From Clostridium thailandense (GTDB lineage Bacteria > Bacillota > Clostridia > Clostridiales > Clostridiaceae): a stretch of 64,000 bases of DNA. This document shows positions 1 to 7,651 of the stretch, piece after piece (position 1 is the stretch's first letter; the number at the start of each line of letters is the position of its first letter). The stretch covers positions 24,311-88,310 of the forward strand of contig NZ_JAEEGC010000137.1 of assembly GCF_019207025.1 (NCBI RefSeq), written 5' to 3'. Both the position numbers and the translations under genes were made by a program. The notes under the pieces were generated by a model, which ran no database searches, had not been told where the DNA came from, and saw nothing but the letters and a program-made list of their open reading frames with translations.

Positions 1-93
1 TTTTTCTTTAAAATTCCTAGGATGAGTGCCTTTATATCTAGGACGTCGCTGGTGTTTTGGCTCTTTCTCATCTAATATGTTATCTTGGTTCAT
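1..93 (-). CDS. rsmH: Partial RsmH-like 16S rRNA methyltransferase, N-terminus only
   Basis: The reading frame runs off the left edge of the window; only the first 31 codons are present. A GAGGAAA ribosome binding site lies a few bases before the ATG, so the start is well supported. The visible part is a basic N-terminal tail with the stretch RRPRYKGTHPRNFKEK. I recall a similar tail in clostridial RsmH-type S-adenosylmethionine methyltransferases, which methylate N4 of C1402 in 16S rRNA. No catalytic motif is visible, so the assignment rests on this tail alone. A different protein with a basic tail cannot be excluded. Confidence 0.45.
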   Translation of the reverse strand, partial: MNQDNILDEKEPKHQRRPRYKGTHPRNFKEK

Positions 94-157
94 TCTATTT
101 CCTCATCTTTACCATATATTTTGTTATAAATTATATGATAGCAGATACGATTTGTTA

Positions 158-399
158 AAGCAACAACAACATCAACAGGTGACTAGTGATCAGATTTGAG
201 ACTAAAATTTCCTCGCTGCACATTGGTACGCCAATAGCAATTCCCTCTCCATTGTTGGTTTAGGGGTCACTTTAACTGTATGCTTTTCTTCAGCAAACAA
301 TGCTTTTGCAAAAGGATCACAGTATTCGCTCTGAACTGCTATGATATTTGGTATTTTATCAATGATAGCACTTTCAAGTAACTCTTCTAATGCCTTCAT
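158..399 (-). pseudogene. Broken fragment of a PLP-dependent enzyme (threonine/cysteine synthase-like)
   Basis: A 65-codon frame begins with MKALEELLESAIIDKIPN and contains IIAVQSEYCDP and KVTPKPTM, as in the late part of fold-type II PLP enzymes (threonine synthase, cysteine synthase or related lyases). After PTM the open frame becomes nonsense, but a shifted frame reads EGIAIGVPMCSEEIL, the expected continuation of the family. The gene therefore carries a frameshift. It also lacks its N-terminal PLP-lysine half and is only about a fifth of the usual length of 300-400 residues. A good ribosome binding site (AAAGGAGAATGAAG) remains in front, and this leader is nearly identical to the one before the AlkC-like gene at 46663. 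It is almost certainly non-functional. Confidence 0.7.
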
Positions 400-429
400 A
401 AAACTTCTTCATTCTCCTTTGAATTATTT

Positions 430-1230
430 TTAGATGGTTCGGATTGTACCACCGTCAATAGTGTGCTCATTTCCAGTAATGTAGGAAGCTCTGTCTGAAG
501 CAAGAAAAGCAACAAGCTCAGCTATTTCCTCAGATTTAGCTGGACGGCCTAGAGGTATACCTCCGAGGGCATCCATCAATTCCTGTCGTGCAGCGTTATA
601 ATCACTTCCAGAATTTTGTGCCATTCTTTTAATAAGTCGTTCAGCAGCCTTTGTTTCTGTAAAACCTGGAGCAACTGTATTTATTCGTATTCCATCAGGA
701 CCGAACTGAGTAGCCAAGTTCTTACTGTAATTTGTTAGAGCTGCCTTAGCCGCAGAATATGCCATAGTCATATTCCCTGGGAGCCTTCGCTGTATGGAAG
801 ATATATGAATTATCACACCTTTATGTTGTTTAACCATAGCTGGCAAGAATCCACGATCTAACCGTACAGAAGAAAAAAGATTAGCATTAAATGTCTGTAT
901 CCAGTCTTCGTCACTTAATCCTAGTGCTCCATTAGTGGAAGTCGACGAACCACCTATATTATTGACTAGTATATCCAAGCCTCCAAATTTTTCAAGGGTA
1001 TCCTTAATGATTTTCTCAGTACCCTCCGGTGTACTGACATCTGCCTGAATAAATTCAACAGAAGCCGGTAAATCTTCTGAAATATTACGAGCAGTTGTTA
1101 TTATTCTCGCTCCTGAATTAAGCAAACGCAGAACAATAGCATTTCCAATGCCTTTGGTTCCGCCGGTTACAAGTACCCGTTTACCTTCAAATTCTTTACT
1201 TATATCAAATAATGATGAATTATTTTCCAT
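430..1230 (-). CDS. SDR-family NAD(P)-dependent oxidoreductase
   Basis: This 266-residue protein is a classical short-chain dehydrogenase/reductase. The dinucleotide-binding motif TGGTKGIG is at residues 22-29, NNIGG at 90-94, a catalytic serine at 144/145, and the YSAAK active-site pair Tyr158/Lys162. The C-terminal AsyITGxxxxIDGG pattern is intact. Length is normal for the family. It should oxidise or reduce a small alcohol/ketone in the cytoplasm with NAD(P)H; the substrate cannot be read. The start is supported by a GGAGG about eight bases upstream. The gene sits between a palindromic operator at 1290-1305 and the broken PLP gene, inside a leader that is otherwise like that of the AlkC-like operon at 46.7 kb. 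It is therefore probably controlled by the WYL regulator encoded at 46745-47659. Confidence 0.9.
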   Translation of the reverse strand: MENNSSLFDISKEFEGKRVLVTGGTKGIGNAIVLRLLNSGARIITTARNISEDLPASVEFIQADVSTPEGTEKIIKDTLEKFGGLDILVNNIGGSSTSTNGALGLSDEDWIQTFNANLFSSVRLDRGFLPAMVKQHKGVIIHISSIQRRLPGNMTMAYSAAKAALTNYSKNLATQFGPDGIRINTVAPGFTETKAAERLIKRMAQNSGSDYNAARQELMDALGGIPLGRPAKSEEIAELVAFLASDRASYITGNEHTIDGGTIRTI

Positions 1231-1289
1231 AATAGAAATACCTCCTTGCGTTTAAGTTATTTTACTTACTTAGTATAACTAATATAACT

Positions 1290-1305
1290 TGACGACAGTA
1301 CGTCA
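1290..1305. promoter_or_regulatory. Palindromic operator, probable WYL/YafY-type regulator site (copy 1)
   Basis: The sequence TGACGACAGTACGTCA forms an inverted repeat with TGAC/GTCA ends. Two close variants lie at 46732-46747 and 47696-47711. Read on the minus strand, all three are followed by AGTTAT and, a few bases on, by TATACT, a plausible -10 box. The 47696 copy lies just upstream of the regulator's own start, which points to autoregulation and a shared regulon. Confidence 0.65.
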
Positions 1306-1475
1306 GGTTTTGAAATGATATTTATTTACCACTGGTCATGGAAACAATCACAGTATTTGAATAGAGGAGAATAAAACATGACATGATGTGGTCAGGTTAT
1401 ACCTGTTATTATTAAAAATATTCCATATGCAATGTACGGGATAAAAAATAAAAAATTATATAAAGGAGAAAAACT

Positions 1476-1571
1476 ATGATTAAAAAGATTGAACAACCTA
1501 TTGAAACATATTTCACAGTAAGCAGAAAGATAAAAAGACTAGAAATTTTATTTCCTTCCGACAAACAATAA
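1476..1571 (+). CDS. Unrecognised 31-residue ORF with good ribosome binding site
   Basis: The frame MIKKIEQPIETYFTV...FPSDKQ is preceded by TAAAGGAG at a proper distance and reads in the same direction as the ferredoxin-nitroreductase gene 25 bases downstream. It has no visible domain. It could be the surviving start of a lost gene, since the area around it is made of remnants, or a small co-transcribed peptide. Confidence 0.25.
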   Translation: MIKKIEQPIETYFTVSRKIKRLEILFPSDKQ

Positions 1572-1596
1572 AAGAATATTAAGAGAGGATATATAT

Positions 1597-2427
1597 ATGA
1601 ATAATACTGATTTTATTAAAGTTAATTCTGAGACATGTACTAAATGTGGATTATGTGTAAAAGTTTGCAGAGGAACTCTAGTAATGAGTAATCTCGGACC
1701 CAAAGTTGCTAAAGATCTTTGTATTGAATGTGGACATTGCGTCGCGATTTGTCCAAATGCAGCTTTGGACAGTATCAGAACTCCCTTACAGAATCAAATA
1801 GCAATAAAAAAAGAGTATATGATAGATTCTGATATTGCTGCAGGCTTTCTTCGTTCTAGAAGATCCGTGCGCAGCTTTCAGAAGAAGGGCGTGCCTCGGG
1901 ATACTGTTCGTGAGCTTCTTGATATAGCCAGATTTGCACCTACAGCCTGTAATTCTCAAGGAATTTCGTATCAAGTGATAGACAATCCTGATACTTTGCA
2001 TCAAATTACTTCTGTTATAGCAGATTGGGCTGAGCAGGCTATGGAGACAGGTTCTTTAAAGAATTCACCATGGATTCAAAATACCGCTTCTACTATAGCT
2101 CAATATCGTAAAGATGGCAAAGACACTATTTTAAGAGATGCACCATGTTTAATAGTAGCAACAGCTGAGAAAGAACAAAAAACGCTTGGCCGTGATAACA
2201 CACATTTTTCATTAGTATACGCTCAATTATATGCTCCAACATTAGGACTAGGTAGCTGTTGGTCAGGATTGTTCGAGTATTGTGTTACAGATGAATATAA
2301 GCCACTACTGAAAATACTCAATATTTCCCAAGATAGAGTAGTAACCGCCGGGCTATTAATAGGATATCCGTTATATAGTTTTAAACGGTTAGTGGATAGA
2401 GCTCCTTTGCAGGTTACTTGGGAATAA
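1597..2427 (+). CDS. Nitroreductase-family protein with N-terminal 2[4Fe-4S] ferredoxin domain
   Basis: Residues 1-60 carry two clostridial ferredoxin motifs, CTKCGLCVKVC and CIECGHCVAICP, each with four cysteines. Residues about 83-276 are a nitroreductase fold with the FMN-binding start RRSVRSF and a GLGSCW motif near the end. The ferredoxin part can pass electrons to the flavin, so the enzyme should act in the cytoplasm as a ferredoxin-linked flavin reductase. The physiological acceptor (nitro compound, quinone or enone) is not evident. Length 276 is typical of this fusion, which is common in anaerobic Firmicutes and archaea. The start has an AGAGAGGA site upstream. A strong terminator follows directly, so it is probably transcribed alone or with the tiny frame before it. 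Confidence 0.9.
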   Translation: MNNTDFIKVNSETCTKCGLCVKVCRGTLVMSNLGPKVAKDLCIECGHCVAICPNAALDSIRTPLQNQIAIKKEYMIDSDIAAGFLRSRRSVRSFQKKGVPRDTVRELLDIARFAPTACNSQGISYQVIDNPDTLHQITSVIADWAEQAMETGSLKNSPWIQNTASTIAQYRKDGKDTILRDAPCLIVATAEKEQKTLGRDNTHFSLVYAQLYAPTLGLGSCWSGLFEYCVTDEYKPLLKILNISQDRVVTAGLLIGYPLYSFKRLVDRAPLQVTWE

Positions 2428-2442
2428 GGAAAGTGGAATGCA

Positions 2443-2474
2443 AAAGGCAACCTCACAAAGCAAGGTTGCCTTCT
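2443..2474. terminator. Rho-independent terminator after the nitroreductase gene
   Basis: The arms AAGGCAACCT and AGGTTGCCTT pair perfectly around a nine-base loop, and a short T-rich stretch follows. The hairpin also lies just beyond the end of the small minus-strand gene at 2481-2651, so it can serve both directions. Confidence 0.75.
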
Positions 2475-2480
2475 AGACTA

Positions 2481-2651
2481 TTACCTAAGCAAAGACGATA
2501 GTATTGCTGTTATTAATAGTCTAATTATCCATATTGAGATATTATCGGCATTATCGTACAATGGTTTTAAATCAATTGTAACTATTTTATAATGCACAGA
2601 AAGTATCACTAAGGATAACGCTAAAATTACTACCAATATAAGTTGATGCAT
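2481..2651 (-). CDS. Small hydrophobic membrane protein, 56 residues
   Basis: This short gene encodes MHQLILVVILALSLVILSV, then a polar stretch with YKIVTIDLKPLYDNADN, and a second hydrophobic segment WIIRLLITAILSSLL. It therefore looks like a two-pass membrane peptide with an outer or inner loop of about 20 residues. A strong AAAGGGGGA ribosome binding site lies ten bases before the ATG, and a shared terminator lies beyond the stop, which favours a real gene. I do not recognise the family. Possible roles are a small membrane-stress protein, a toxin-like peptide or a subunit partner. No antisense RNA or antitoxin gene was seen next to it. Confidence 0.55.
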   Translation of the reverse strand: MHQLILVVILALSLVILSVHYKIVTIDLKPLYDNADNISIWIIRLLITAILSSLLR

Positions 2652-2854
2652 AATTATAGTTCCCCCTTTAAATAATTCTTAAATTATTTATCAGGCGTAT
2701 ATTAATAATTTGCATCTTTTGCTAACAAATTTATAAACCTTTGTATGCAAGCTTTTAATCCATGGTAGTATATAATAAATAATTACCATAAGTTGTAGTT
2801 TTATTCAGCTTAAGGTAGAAGGTTATAAATAGAAATTTGAAAGGGGATATAAAG

Positions 2855-3268
2855 ATGTTAGATAAAATACCCACAAGAGAGGATTTGATTGCTTTAATTG
2901 GAAAACCATTATTTGAAACTTGGACAGCATTATGTGACATGATTGAGCAAAAATATGAAATGGAACATTTATGGAACAATGGAGGTAAAGCATGGAAATA
3001 TGAGTACAAATATCGTAGAGGTGGAAAAACACTTTGTGCATTATATGTGAAAGAAAATTGTCTTGGGTTTATGGTTATTTTAGGAAAAGATGAACGGATA
3101 AAATTTGAGGAAGATAAACAAAATTATTCTCTTGAGGTGCAAAAAATCTATGATGAAACAAAGACCTACCATGACGGAAAGTGGATGATGTTTGAGTTAA
3201 CGGATACTTCTCTATTTTCAGATATAGAAAAATTGTTGCTTATTAAAAGAAAACCCAATAAAAAATGA
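2855..3268 (+). CDS. DUF3788 family protein
   Basis: The 137-residue product begins MLDKIPTREDLIALIGKP and contains LWNNGGKAWKYEYKYRRGGKTLCALY, which I recognise as the DUF3788 pattern of small cytosolic proteins found in many Firmicutes. Their biochemical role is unknown; the fold resembles small ligand-binding domains such as YdhG/PB1-like proteins. I chose the ATG at 2855 because GGGGAT lies at the right distance before it; an in-frame TTG 18 bases upstream would place the binding site inside the gene. There are no transmembrane segments or signal peptide. It stands beside a short DUF3781-like gene. Confidence 0.75.
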   Translation: MLDKIPTREDLIALIGKPLFETWTALCDMIEQKYEMEHLWNNGGKAWKYEYKYRRGGKTLCALYVKENCLGFMVILGKDERIKFEEDKQNYSLEVQKIYDETKTYHDGKWMMFELTDTSLFSDIEKLLLIKRKPNKK

Positions 3269-3323
3269 TTGTCAAATTTTAATTTAAAGTTGAGCAATAT
3301 AGTAATTTTGTTAAGGAAAATAC

Positions 3324-3518
3324 ATGGTGACAAAAATGAATGATGATAGATGTGAATTGATACAAAACTTAGATAAGTTGCACACAATCGAGTTGGGAGT
3401 TGGCAGAATTAAAAAAATAAATTGGAATCCTCATGAAAGACTTAGAAAAATTATTTGGAGATATAATAAGAAGTACACAGTTAAAGGTAAGAAAAACTGT
3501 GAGAATAAAAGAAACTGA
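3324..3518 (+). CDS. Probably truncated DUF3781-like protein
   Basis: The first 30 residues, CELIQNLDKLHTIELGVGRI, match the start of DUF3781 proteins, small cytosolic proteins of unknown role in clostridia. Residues after about 33 no longer follow the family well, apart from a KGKKN piece resembling the RKGKNWY segment, after which the frame stops. Family members are usually about 80-100 residues, so 64 residues with a mismatched end suggests an internal deletion or frameshift. An AAGGAAAA site precedes the ATG. A terminator follows. It may be a decaying copy. Confidence 0.5.
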   Translation: MVTKMNDDRCELIQNLDKLHTIELGVGRIKKINWNPHERLRKIIWRYNKKYTVKGKKNCENKRN

Positions 3519-3519
3519 A

Positions 3520-3572
3520 ATAGCCAGTTAAGGAGAACTATGTTTTTTAACTGGCTTCTATTATTTTAAACA
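3520..3572 (+). terminator. Rho-independent terminator
   Basis: AGCCAGTTAA at 3522-3531 pairs with TTAACTGGCT at 3547-3556, and a T-rich tract follows. It ends the DUF3788/DUF3781 unit and faces the end of the convergent TetR gene. Confidence 0.7.
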
Positions 3573-3628
3573 GTTTTTTTATGTATTTCTTAAGCATATA
3601 AAATTGTTAATCAACATCTATAATAATT

Positions 3629-4297
3629 TTAATATATACGATTAAATTTAATAGCAAAATGCTGTATTCTTTCATGCATATCGATTTTCATTACTTCCTC
3701 ACTTAATTCTGGTACAAAAATTTCAGAAACAAGTAATAAAAAATAATCTTTCAAAGCTTGTTCGTGATTTAGCCCATTTTCAAATAAATAATTTCTATTT
3801 ATTAACTTTGTAATCATTACACGGTCTTGCAATATAAGCAGCTTGCTATTAAGGTGCTTATAGAACACACCTTTATTTTTTCCAGCCTCAAAAAAAACTT
3901 CTATTTGTCTATTTCTTTCCTTTAATTGCGTGCTAATGTATAAATATAAGTTAGGATAATTCTTGTTTAATTCATCTATAAAAAGATCAGTAGCAGTGCC
4001 CCATAAAGCCACATTTTGATAAAAGAAATCAGGAAATCCTTTTATAAAGGTTTCTCTCTCATCCAGTTCAGTAGGAACTTTAACGGTTTTAATGAAATTT
4101 ACATATTTAGCTACAACAGCAGCTATAACTTCTTCTTTTGAAGAAAAATATTGATAAAGCTTAGCTCTGCTTACTGTCATAATTTTTGCGATATCTTCCA
4201 TTTTTAAATTTGCAAAGCCCTTAGTTATTATATATTCCTGAATCTTTTGAATCATTTCAGCTTTTATTTGATCTTTATCAGCCAATCTAAACACCAT
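3629..4297 (-). CDS. TetR/AcrR-family transcriptional regulator
   Basis: This 222-residue protein has a TetR-type DNA-binding N-terminus: GFANLKMEDIAKIMTVSRA followed by KLYQYFSSKEEVIAAVV, the usual helix-turn-helix and recognition helix ending in Y-F-S-S-K-E. The remaining 170 residues are a helical ligand-binding domain with no readable specificity. It is divergent from the aldo/keto reductase gene at 4526, and the spacer holds AT-rich inverted repeats overlapping a promoter. The standard inference is repression of that neighbour and of itself until a ligand binds. Confidence 0.85.
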   Translation of the reverse strand: MVFRLADKDQIKAEMIQKIQEYIITKGFANLKMEDIAKIMTVSRAKLYQYFSSKEEVIAAVVAKYVNFIKTVKVPTELDERETFIKGFPDFFYQNVALWGTATDLFIDELNKNYPNLYLYISTQLKERNRQIEVFFEAGKNKGVFYKHLNSKLLILQDRVMITKLINRNYLFENGLNHEQALKDYFLLLVSEIFVPELSEEVMKIDMHERIQHFAIKFNRIY

Positions 4298-4343
4298 CCT
4301 TTTTCCAAATAGATTATAACTGATTTATGGACAATAGTCAAAA

Positions 4344-4371
4344 TAGACAAAATACACTAAATGTGTATAAT
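4344..4371 (+). promoter_or_regulatory. Promoter of the aldo/keto reductase gene
   Basis: TAGACA at 4344-4349 and TATAAT at 4366-4371 are separated by 16 bases. Between them the inverted repeat ACAC-TAAAT-GTGT could serve as a TetR operator. The start point would be near 4378, leaving a long leader before the ATG at 4526. Confidence 0.5.
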
Positions 4372-4439
4372 ATGTTTGACATGTATATTTATATGTGCTA
4401 TCTTATTGTTAAAGATAATCTTAATAATTTAAATCTGAA

Positions 4440-4505
4440 GATACTTTTATAGCTACTGAAATGGCTCATCAATTGTATGATGCTTGTCTTTCAGAAAAAG
4501 AATTA
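4440..4505 (+). pseudogene. Short alpha/beta-hydrolase-like remnant
   Basis: One frame of the leader before the aldo/keto reductase reads IATEMAHQLYDACLSEKELI without a start. It resembles the late part of alpha/beta-hydrolases, where residues before the catalytic histidine read like LYEACKSEKELLIV. No other part of such a gene remains nearby. The match is short and the call is tentative. Confidence 0.3.
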
Positions 4506-4525
4506 ATTAATTGGAGGATAATATT

Positions 4526-5521
4526 ATGACATTAAGCAAACGAAAACTTGGAAATCAAGGCCTTGAGGTATCAGCTATTGGGCTTGGCTGCATGGGCATG
4601 AGTCAATATTATGGACCAGCGGATGAAAAAGAGTCTATTGCTACTCTTCATAGAGCTATAGAAGTAGGATGCAACTTCTTTGATACAGCTCAAGGTTACG
4701 GTCCACTAACTAATGAAGAATTATTAGGACGTGCTTTCAAAGGAAGACGCCATGAGGTAATCCTTGCTACAAAATTTGGTTTCCGTTTTAAAGATGGTAA
4801 ACAAGTAGGTGCAGAGAGGGCCAGTAAACCTGCAGAAATCAGAGAAGCAGTAGAAGGCTCATTACTTCGTCTAGGTACTGACTATATTGACTTAATATAT
4901 CAACATCGTATTGATCCTGCGGTACCTATTGAAGAGGTTGCAGGAACGGTAGGTGACTTAGTTAAAGAAGGGAAAGTAAGATTTTTCGGACTTTCAGAGG
5001 CTGGGGTAGCTAACATTCGTCGAGCGCATGCCGTTCATCCTGTTTCTGCCCTACAAAGTGAGTATTCCCTTTGGGAACGTAATTTAGAAGAAGATATAAT
5101 ACCTGTACTTAGAGAACTGGGGATTGGACTCGTACCATTTTGTCCACTTGGAAGAGGTTTTTTAACTGGTAATGTTATGAGAGCAGAGGAATATTCAGAA
5201 TATGATTATAGGCGTAATGATCCACGTTATCAAGGAAAGAACTACGATTCCAATGTGGAGGCTGCAAAGATAGTACATCTCATTGCAAATAAAATACAGG
5301 TTAAGCCTGGACAAGTTGCTCTTGCTTGGATTTTACACAAAGGTAAGGACATCGTACCTATTCCTGGTACTAAACATCAAAAATATCTTGAAGAAAACGT
5401 AGCTTCAGAATCTATAAAACTTGATGCTGCAGAAATGAACTTGCTGGATGATGCATTAGCTATGGGAAAAGTATCTGGAAATCGCTATCCAGATTGGGTT
5501 ATGGAAACCATCGATCGCTAG
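4526..5521 (+). CDS. Aldo/keto reductase
   Basis: This 331-residue protein is an aldo/keto reductase (AKR, TIM barrel, NADPH-dependent). The start KRKLGNQGLEVSAIGLGCMGM is typical of the YajO/AKR13-like group, and the catalytic tetrad can be followed in DTAQGYG (Asp/Tyr), ATKFGF (Lys) and QHRIDP (His). The NADP-binding end reads PIPGTKHQKYLEEN. It should reduce aldehydes or ketones in the cytoplasm. I take the ATG at 4526, which has TTGGAGGAT before it, rather than an in-frame TTG 15 bases upstream that overlaps that site. It is controlled in all likelihood by the divergent TetR. A truncated second aldo/keto reductase follows. Confidence 0.92.
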   Translation: MTLSKRKLGNQGLEVSAIGLGCMGMSQYYGPADEKESIATLHRAIEVGCNFFDTAQGYGPLTNEELLGRAFKGRRHEVILATKFGFRFKDGKQVGAERASKPAEIREAVEGSLLRLGTDYIDLIYQHRIDPAVPIEEVAGTVGDLVKEGKVRFFGLSEAGVANIRRAHAVHPVSALQSEYSLWERNLEEDIIPVLRELGIGLVPFCPLGRGFLTGNVMRAEEYSEYDYRRNDPRYQGKNYDSNVEAAKIVHLIANKIQVKPGQVALAWILHKGKDIVPIPGTKHQKYLEENVASESIKLDAAEMNLLDDALAMGKVSGNRYPDWVMETIDR

Positions 5522-5578
5522 AAGGATATATGGATAGCCTTAGGTGTAAATGAACCTATAGAAAAGGAGAGAAACATT

Positions 5579-5749
5579 ATGGAATATTTAGAATTTGGTA
5601 AAACAGGAATGCAAGTGTCAAGATTTGGACTTGGATGTATGCGCTTTCCTTCTGATGAAAAGGAAGCTATTGAAATGGTACATTATGCCATAGATATAAG
5701 AGATGCTCATGAAGAATTTATGGAATATACTTATCTACCACGAAGATAA
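5579..5749 (+). pseudogene. Truncated aldo/keto reductase, chimeric end
   Basis: The frame begins MEYLEFGKTGMQVSRFGLGC, the standard start of another aldo/keto reductase, with a good AAGGAGAG site. After about 40 residues it jumps to RDAHEEFMEYTYLPRR and stops, without any catalytic residue. This is the result of a large internal deletion joining the start to a different tail. The whole frame is 56 codons against the usual 280-380 residues. It might still be translated, being just downstream of the intact gene. Confidence 0.7.
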
Positions 5750-6131
5750 GATTTAAAAATTAAGAAAATGGGATGACAAAAACTATTGAAAAGAAAAATA
5801 GTTTTTGTATAATATAAATAGACTCAAATATAAACATGAGAAAATATAAATGTAAAGGTGTTCTAAACACGGTATTTTTTTGCCTATTTATGAATATGAT
5901 ATAAGATTTTAATACATATAACTTTTTAATCAAGTTGTATAAATTAAAGTCCTATATTTCATGTTTATATTTTTGTCATATAACTATGAGGTTGTAAGTG
6001 AACTTGTGTTCATTTGCAGCCTTTTTATTTTTTTAGGAGATTATTAGTATGATTAAGATATTAAGAATACAAAGCACAAAGAAATTTTTTCATAATATAA
6101 GGATGGTGAATAAATAGTAGCGAATAAATAT
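5750..6131 (+). promoter_or_regulatory. Long leader with promoter and attenuator-like hairpins
   Basis: TTGAAA at 5786-5791 and TATAAT at 5808-5813 (16-base spacer) form a good promoter about 310 bases before the ribosomal-protection remnant. The leader holds a perfect 14-base inverted repeat (5826-5839 with 5959-5972). It also has a terminator-like hairpin, GGTTGTAAGTGAAC / GTTCATTTGCAGCC, followed by a long T tract near 6025-6041. Ribosomal protection tetracycline genes are known to be controlled by leader attenuation; this layout agrees with that. The regulated gene itself is destroyed. Confidence 0.55.
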
Positions 6132-6430
6132 ATGAAAAGGATTAATATAGGAATTGTGGCTCACGTTGATGCGGGAAAAACAACTACAACTGAAAATCTT
6201 TTATACTACAGTGGAGCTATATTAGTTATATCTGCAGTAGAAGGTATTCAATCCCAGATCAGTAGGATCATTACCAAAGTCTTTCCAAAATGCCATTGAG
6301 GAAGCAGTTGTTAAGACGAGCAAACAGGGTCTATTTGGATGGGAAGTTACTGATATAAAAGTTACACTCACCTGTGGAGAATTTTTTAGTCCAGCTAGCG
6401 CTCCTGCTGATAGAAGTACCATTTGAATTT
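6132..6430 (+). pseudogene. Remnant of a tetracycline-type ribosomal protection GTPase
   Basis: The frame starts MKRINIGIVAHVDAGKTTTT, the G1 loop of TetM-like ribosomal protection proteins, which are EF-G-like GTPases that free ribosomes from tetracycline. It then jumps to LVISAVEGIQSQ (the region before the G4 loop) and runs into a stop at residue 56. In another frame, IEEAVVKTSKQGLFGWEVTD and FFSPASAPAD match the late domain IV region. About 550 of roughly 640 residues are missing through several internal deletions. The product cannot be functional. Confidence 0.75.
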
Positions 6431-6747
6431 GCTAAAACTCGCCAAAAGTCAAACTATGACCCTTTAAATAAAAAAGAGTATTTGCTTCATAAGTTAAATG
6501 CAATTAGAGATTAATGAAAGGAATGATTGAGATGATTGTACCTATTTTAGGAAAAGCAATAGGCGAAGAAGAAGCAAGAAAAGAAATGACCACTTTATTA
6601 CCAACTCTTAAACGTTGGCAAAAAGTATAATTTATGTAAAACTTAATATAGATTATTAGAGAATTTACTAATTAGCGCAACTAAATTGACTACAGTAAAC
6701 ACGTGGTATATGATGAAGGTGAATTAATAATTTTGAAAGGTGAAACT
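6431..6747 (+). other. Gene-poor stretch with two unassigned frame remnants
   Basis: The first part reads FEFAKTRQKSNYDPLNKKEY...KLNAIRD and then a stop, in the frame following the ribosomal-protection remnant; I cannot assign it. A 33-codon frame at 6532-6630 (MIVPILGKAIGEEEARKEM...KRWQKV) follows with a GAAAGGA site and no known domain. The rest up to the AraC gene contains no clear terminator. I regard it as leftover coding DNA. Confidence 0.35.
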
Positions 6748-7578
6748 ATGAATATAAATAACTTGTTTTTTAATCTTCATTACTGCAATTGTAGGCAACC
6801 AGGTGGAGAAGTGAAATATTCAAGTATAATTAATAGAACTCTTCAGCATCATGAAATAATTTTAATTACCGGGGGCAAGGGATATATTAGATCTCTGCAT
6901 AAAAGCTATGATCTAAAGGAAGGTACTTTATTATATCTTAGTCCCAATGTTCGATACTCTGCAGATATAGATTCTGCGGAACCTATTTGCTTTTTTTCAG
7001 TACATTTCAGTTATGTAACGGTAGGAATTAATAATGATAAATGGGATATTACAGAGGAAGTTGACACTTTACCATTAGATTTTGTGCAAAGCTTAAAGGA
7101 CTGTTATCTAGTTAATAATGTATTTAAGAGGTTAGTAGAAAATTGGATGGCGAAACTCCCAAAGTATGAATTCATAGCGAAAGCTTTACTTCAGGAATTG
7201 ATATTTGAAATCTTTCAAAATATAAGAAATAATAACCATGACTATTCAGCTTCTTTAAAGGTTGATAGAGTTATTGAATATATGCGTGGCAACATAGATA
7301 ATAAAATTACTTTGACGGATTTATCTAAACTGGTGCACTTATCCCCTACATATTTATCTGGAATTTTTAAAGAAACTACAGGGTATTCTGTGATAGAATT
7401 TTTTAATAAGATGAAAGTTGATAAAGCCAAAGAGCTAATTATCGATGGCGATAAAAAAATAAAAGAAGTAGCTAAAATACTTGGCTTCACTGATGAATTT
7501 TACTTTAGTAGGATATTTAAAAAAATTGAAGGCATAAGTCCTTTAGAGTTTTATCATAAAAATGTCCATGGATATTAA
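6748..7578 (+). CDS. AraC-family regulator with cupin-like sensor domain
   Basis: The 276-residue protein has an N-terminal cupin-like domain (about residues 1-150) and a C-terminal AraC DNA-binding domain with two helix-turn-helix units: ITLTDLSKLVHLSPTYLSGI and IKEVAKILGFTDEFYFSRIF. The closing FKKIEGISPLEFY is the family signature. I prefer the ATG at 6748 with AAAGGTG upstream to a start 45 bases earlier. It probably activates a nearby gene when a small ligand binds; the metallo-hydrolase gene 74 bases downstream in the same direction is the likeliest partner. Confidence 0.88.
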   Translation: MNINNLFFNLHYCNCRQPGGEVKYSSIINRTLQHHEIILITGGKGYIRSLHKSYDLKEGTLLYLSPNVRYSADIDSAEPICFFSVHFSYVTVGINNDKWDITEEVDTLPLDFVQSLKDCYLVNNVFKRLVENWMAKLPKYEFIAKALLQELIFEIFQNIRNNNHDYSASLKVDRVIEYMRGNIDNKITLTDLSKLVHLSPTYLSGIFKETTGYSVIEFFNKMKVDKAKELIIDGDKKIKEVAKILGFTDEFYFSRIFKKIEGISPLEFYHKNVHGY

Positions 7579-7651
7579 AATCTTGCATGGAACAAGGGCA
7601 CTTTCATGCTTATAATTAGGACGTAATTATATATGATGGAGGAAAATTTAA

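Larger units (their letters stand above)
1231..1596 (+). other. Intergenic stretch with regulator remnant and one tiny ORF
   Basis: The part at about 1259-1355 closely matches two separate pieces of the region 46704-46900. One is the leader plus the extreme 3' end of the WYL regulator gene; the other is an internal piece (CATGGAAACAATCACAGTAT) of that gene. It is therefore a shrunken duplicate of the regulator. Further on, a 31-codon frame at 1476-1571 begins MIKKIEQPIETYFTV behind a good AAAGGAG site and ends 25 bases before the nitroreductase gene. It may be a translated leader or a truncated gene; I do not recognise it. Nothing else stands out. Confidence 0.5.
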
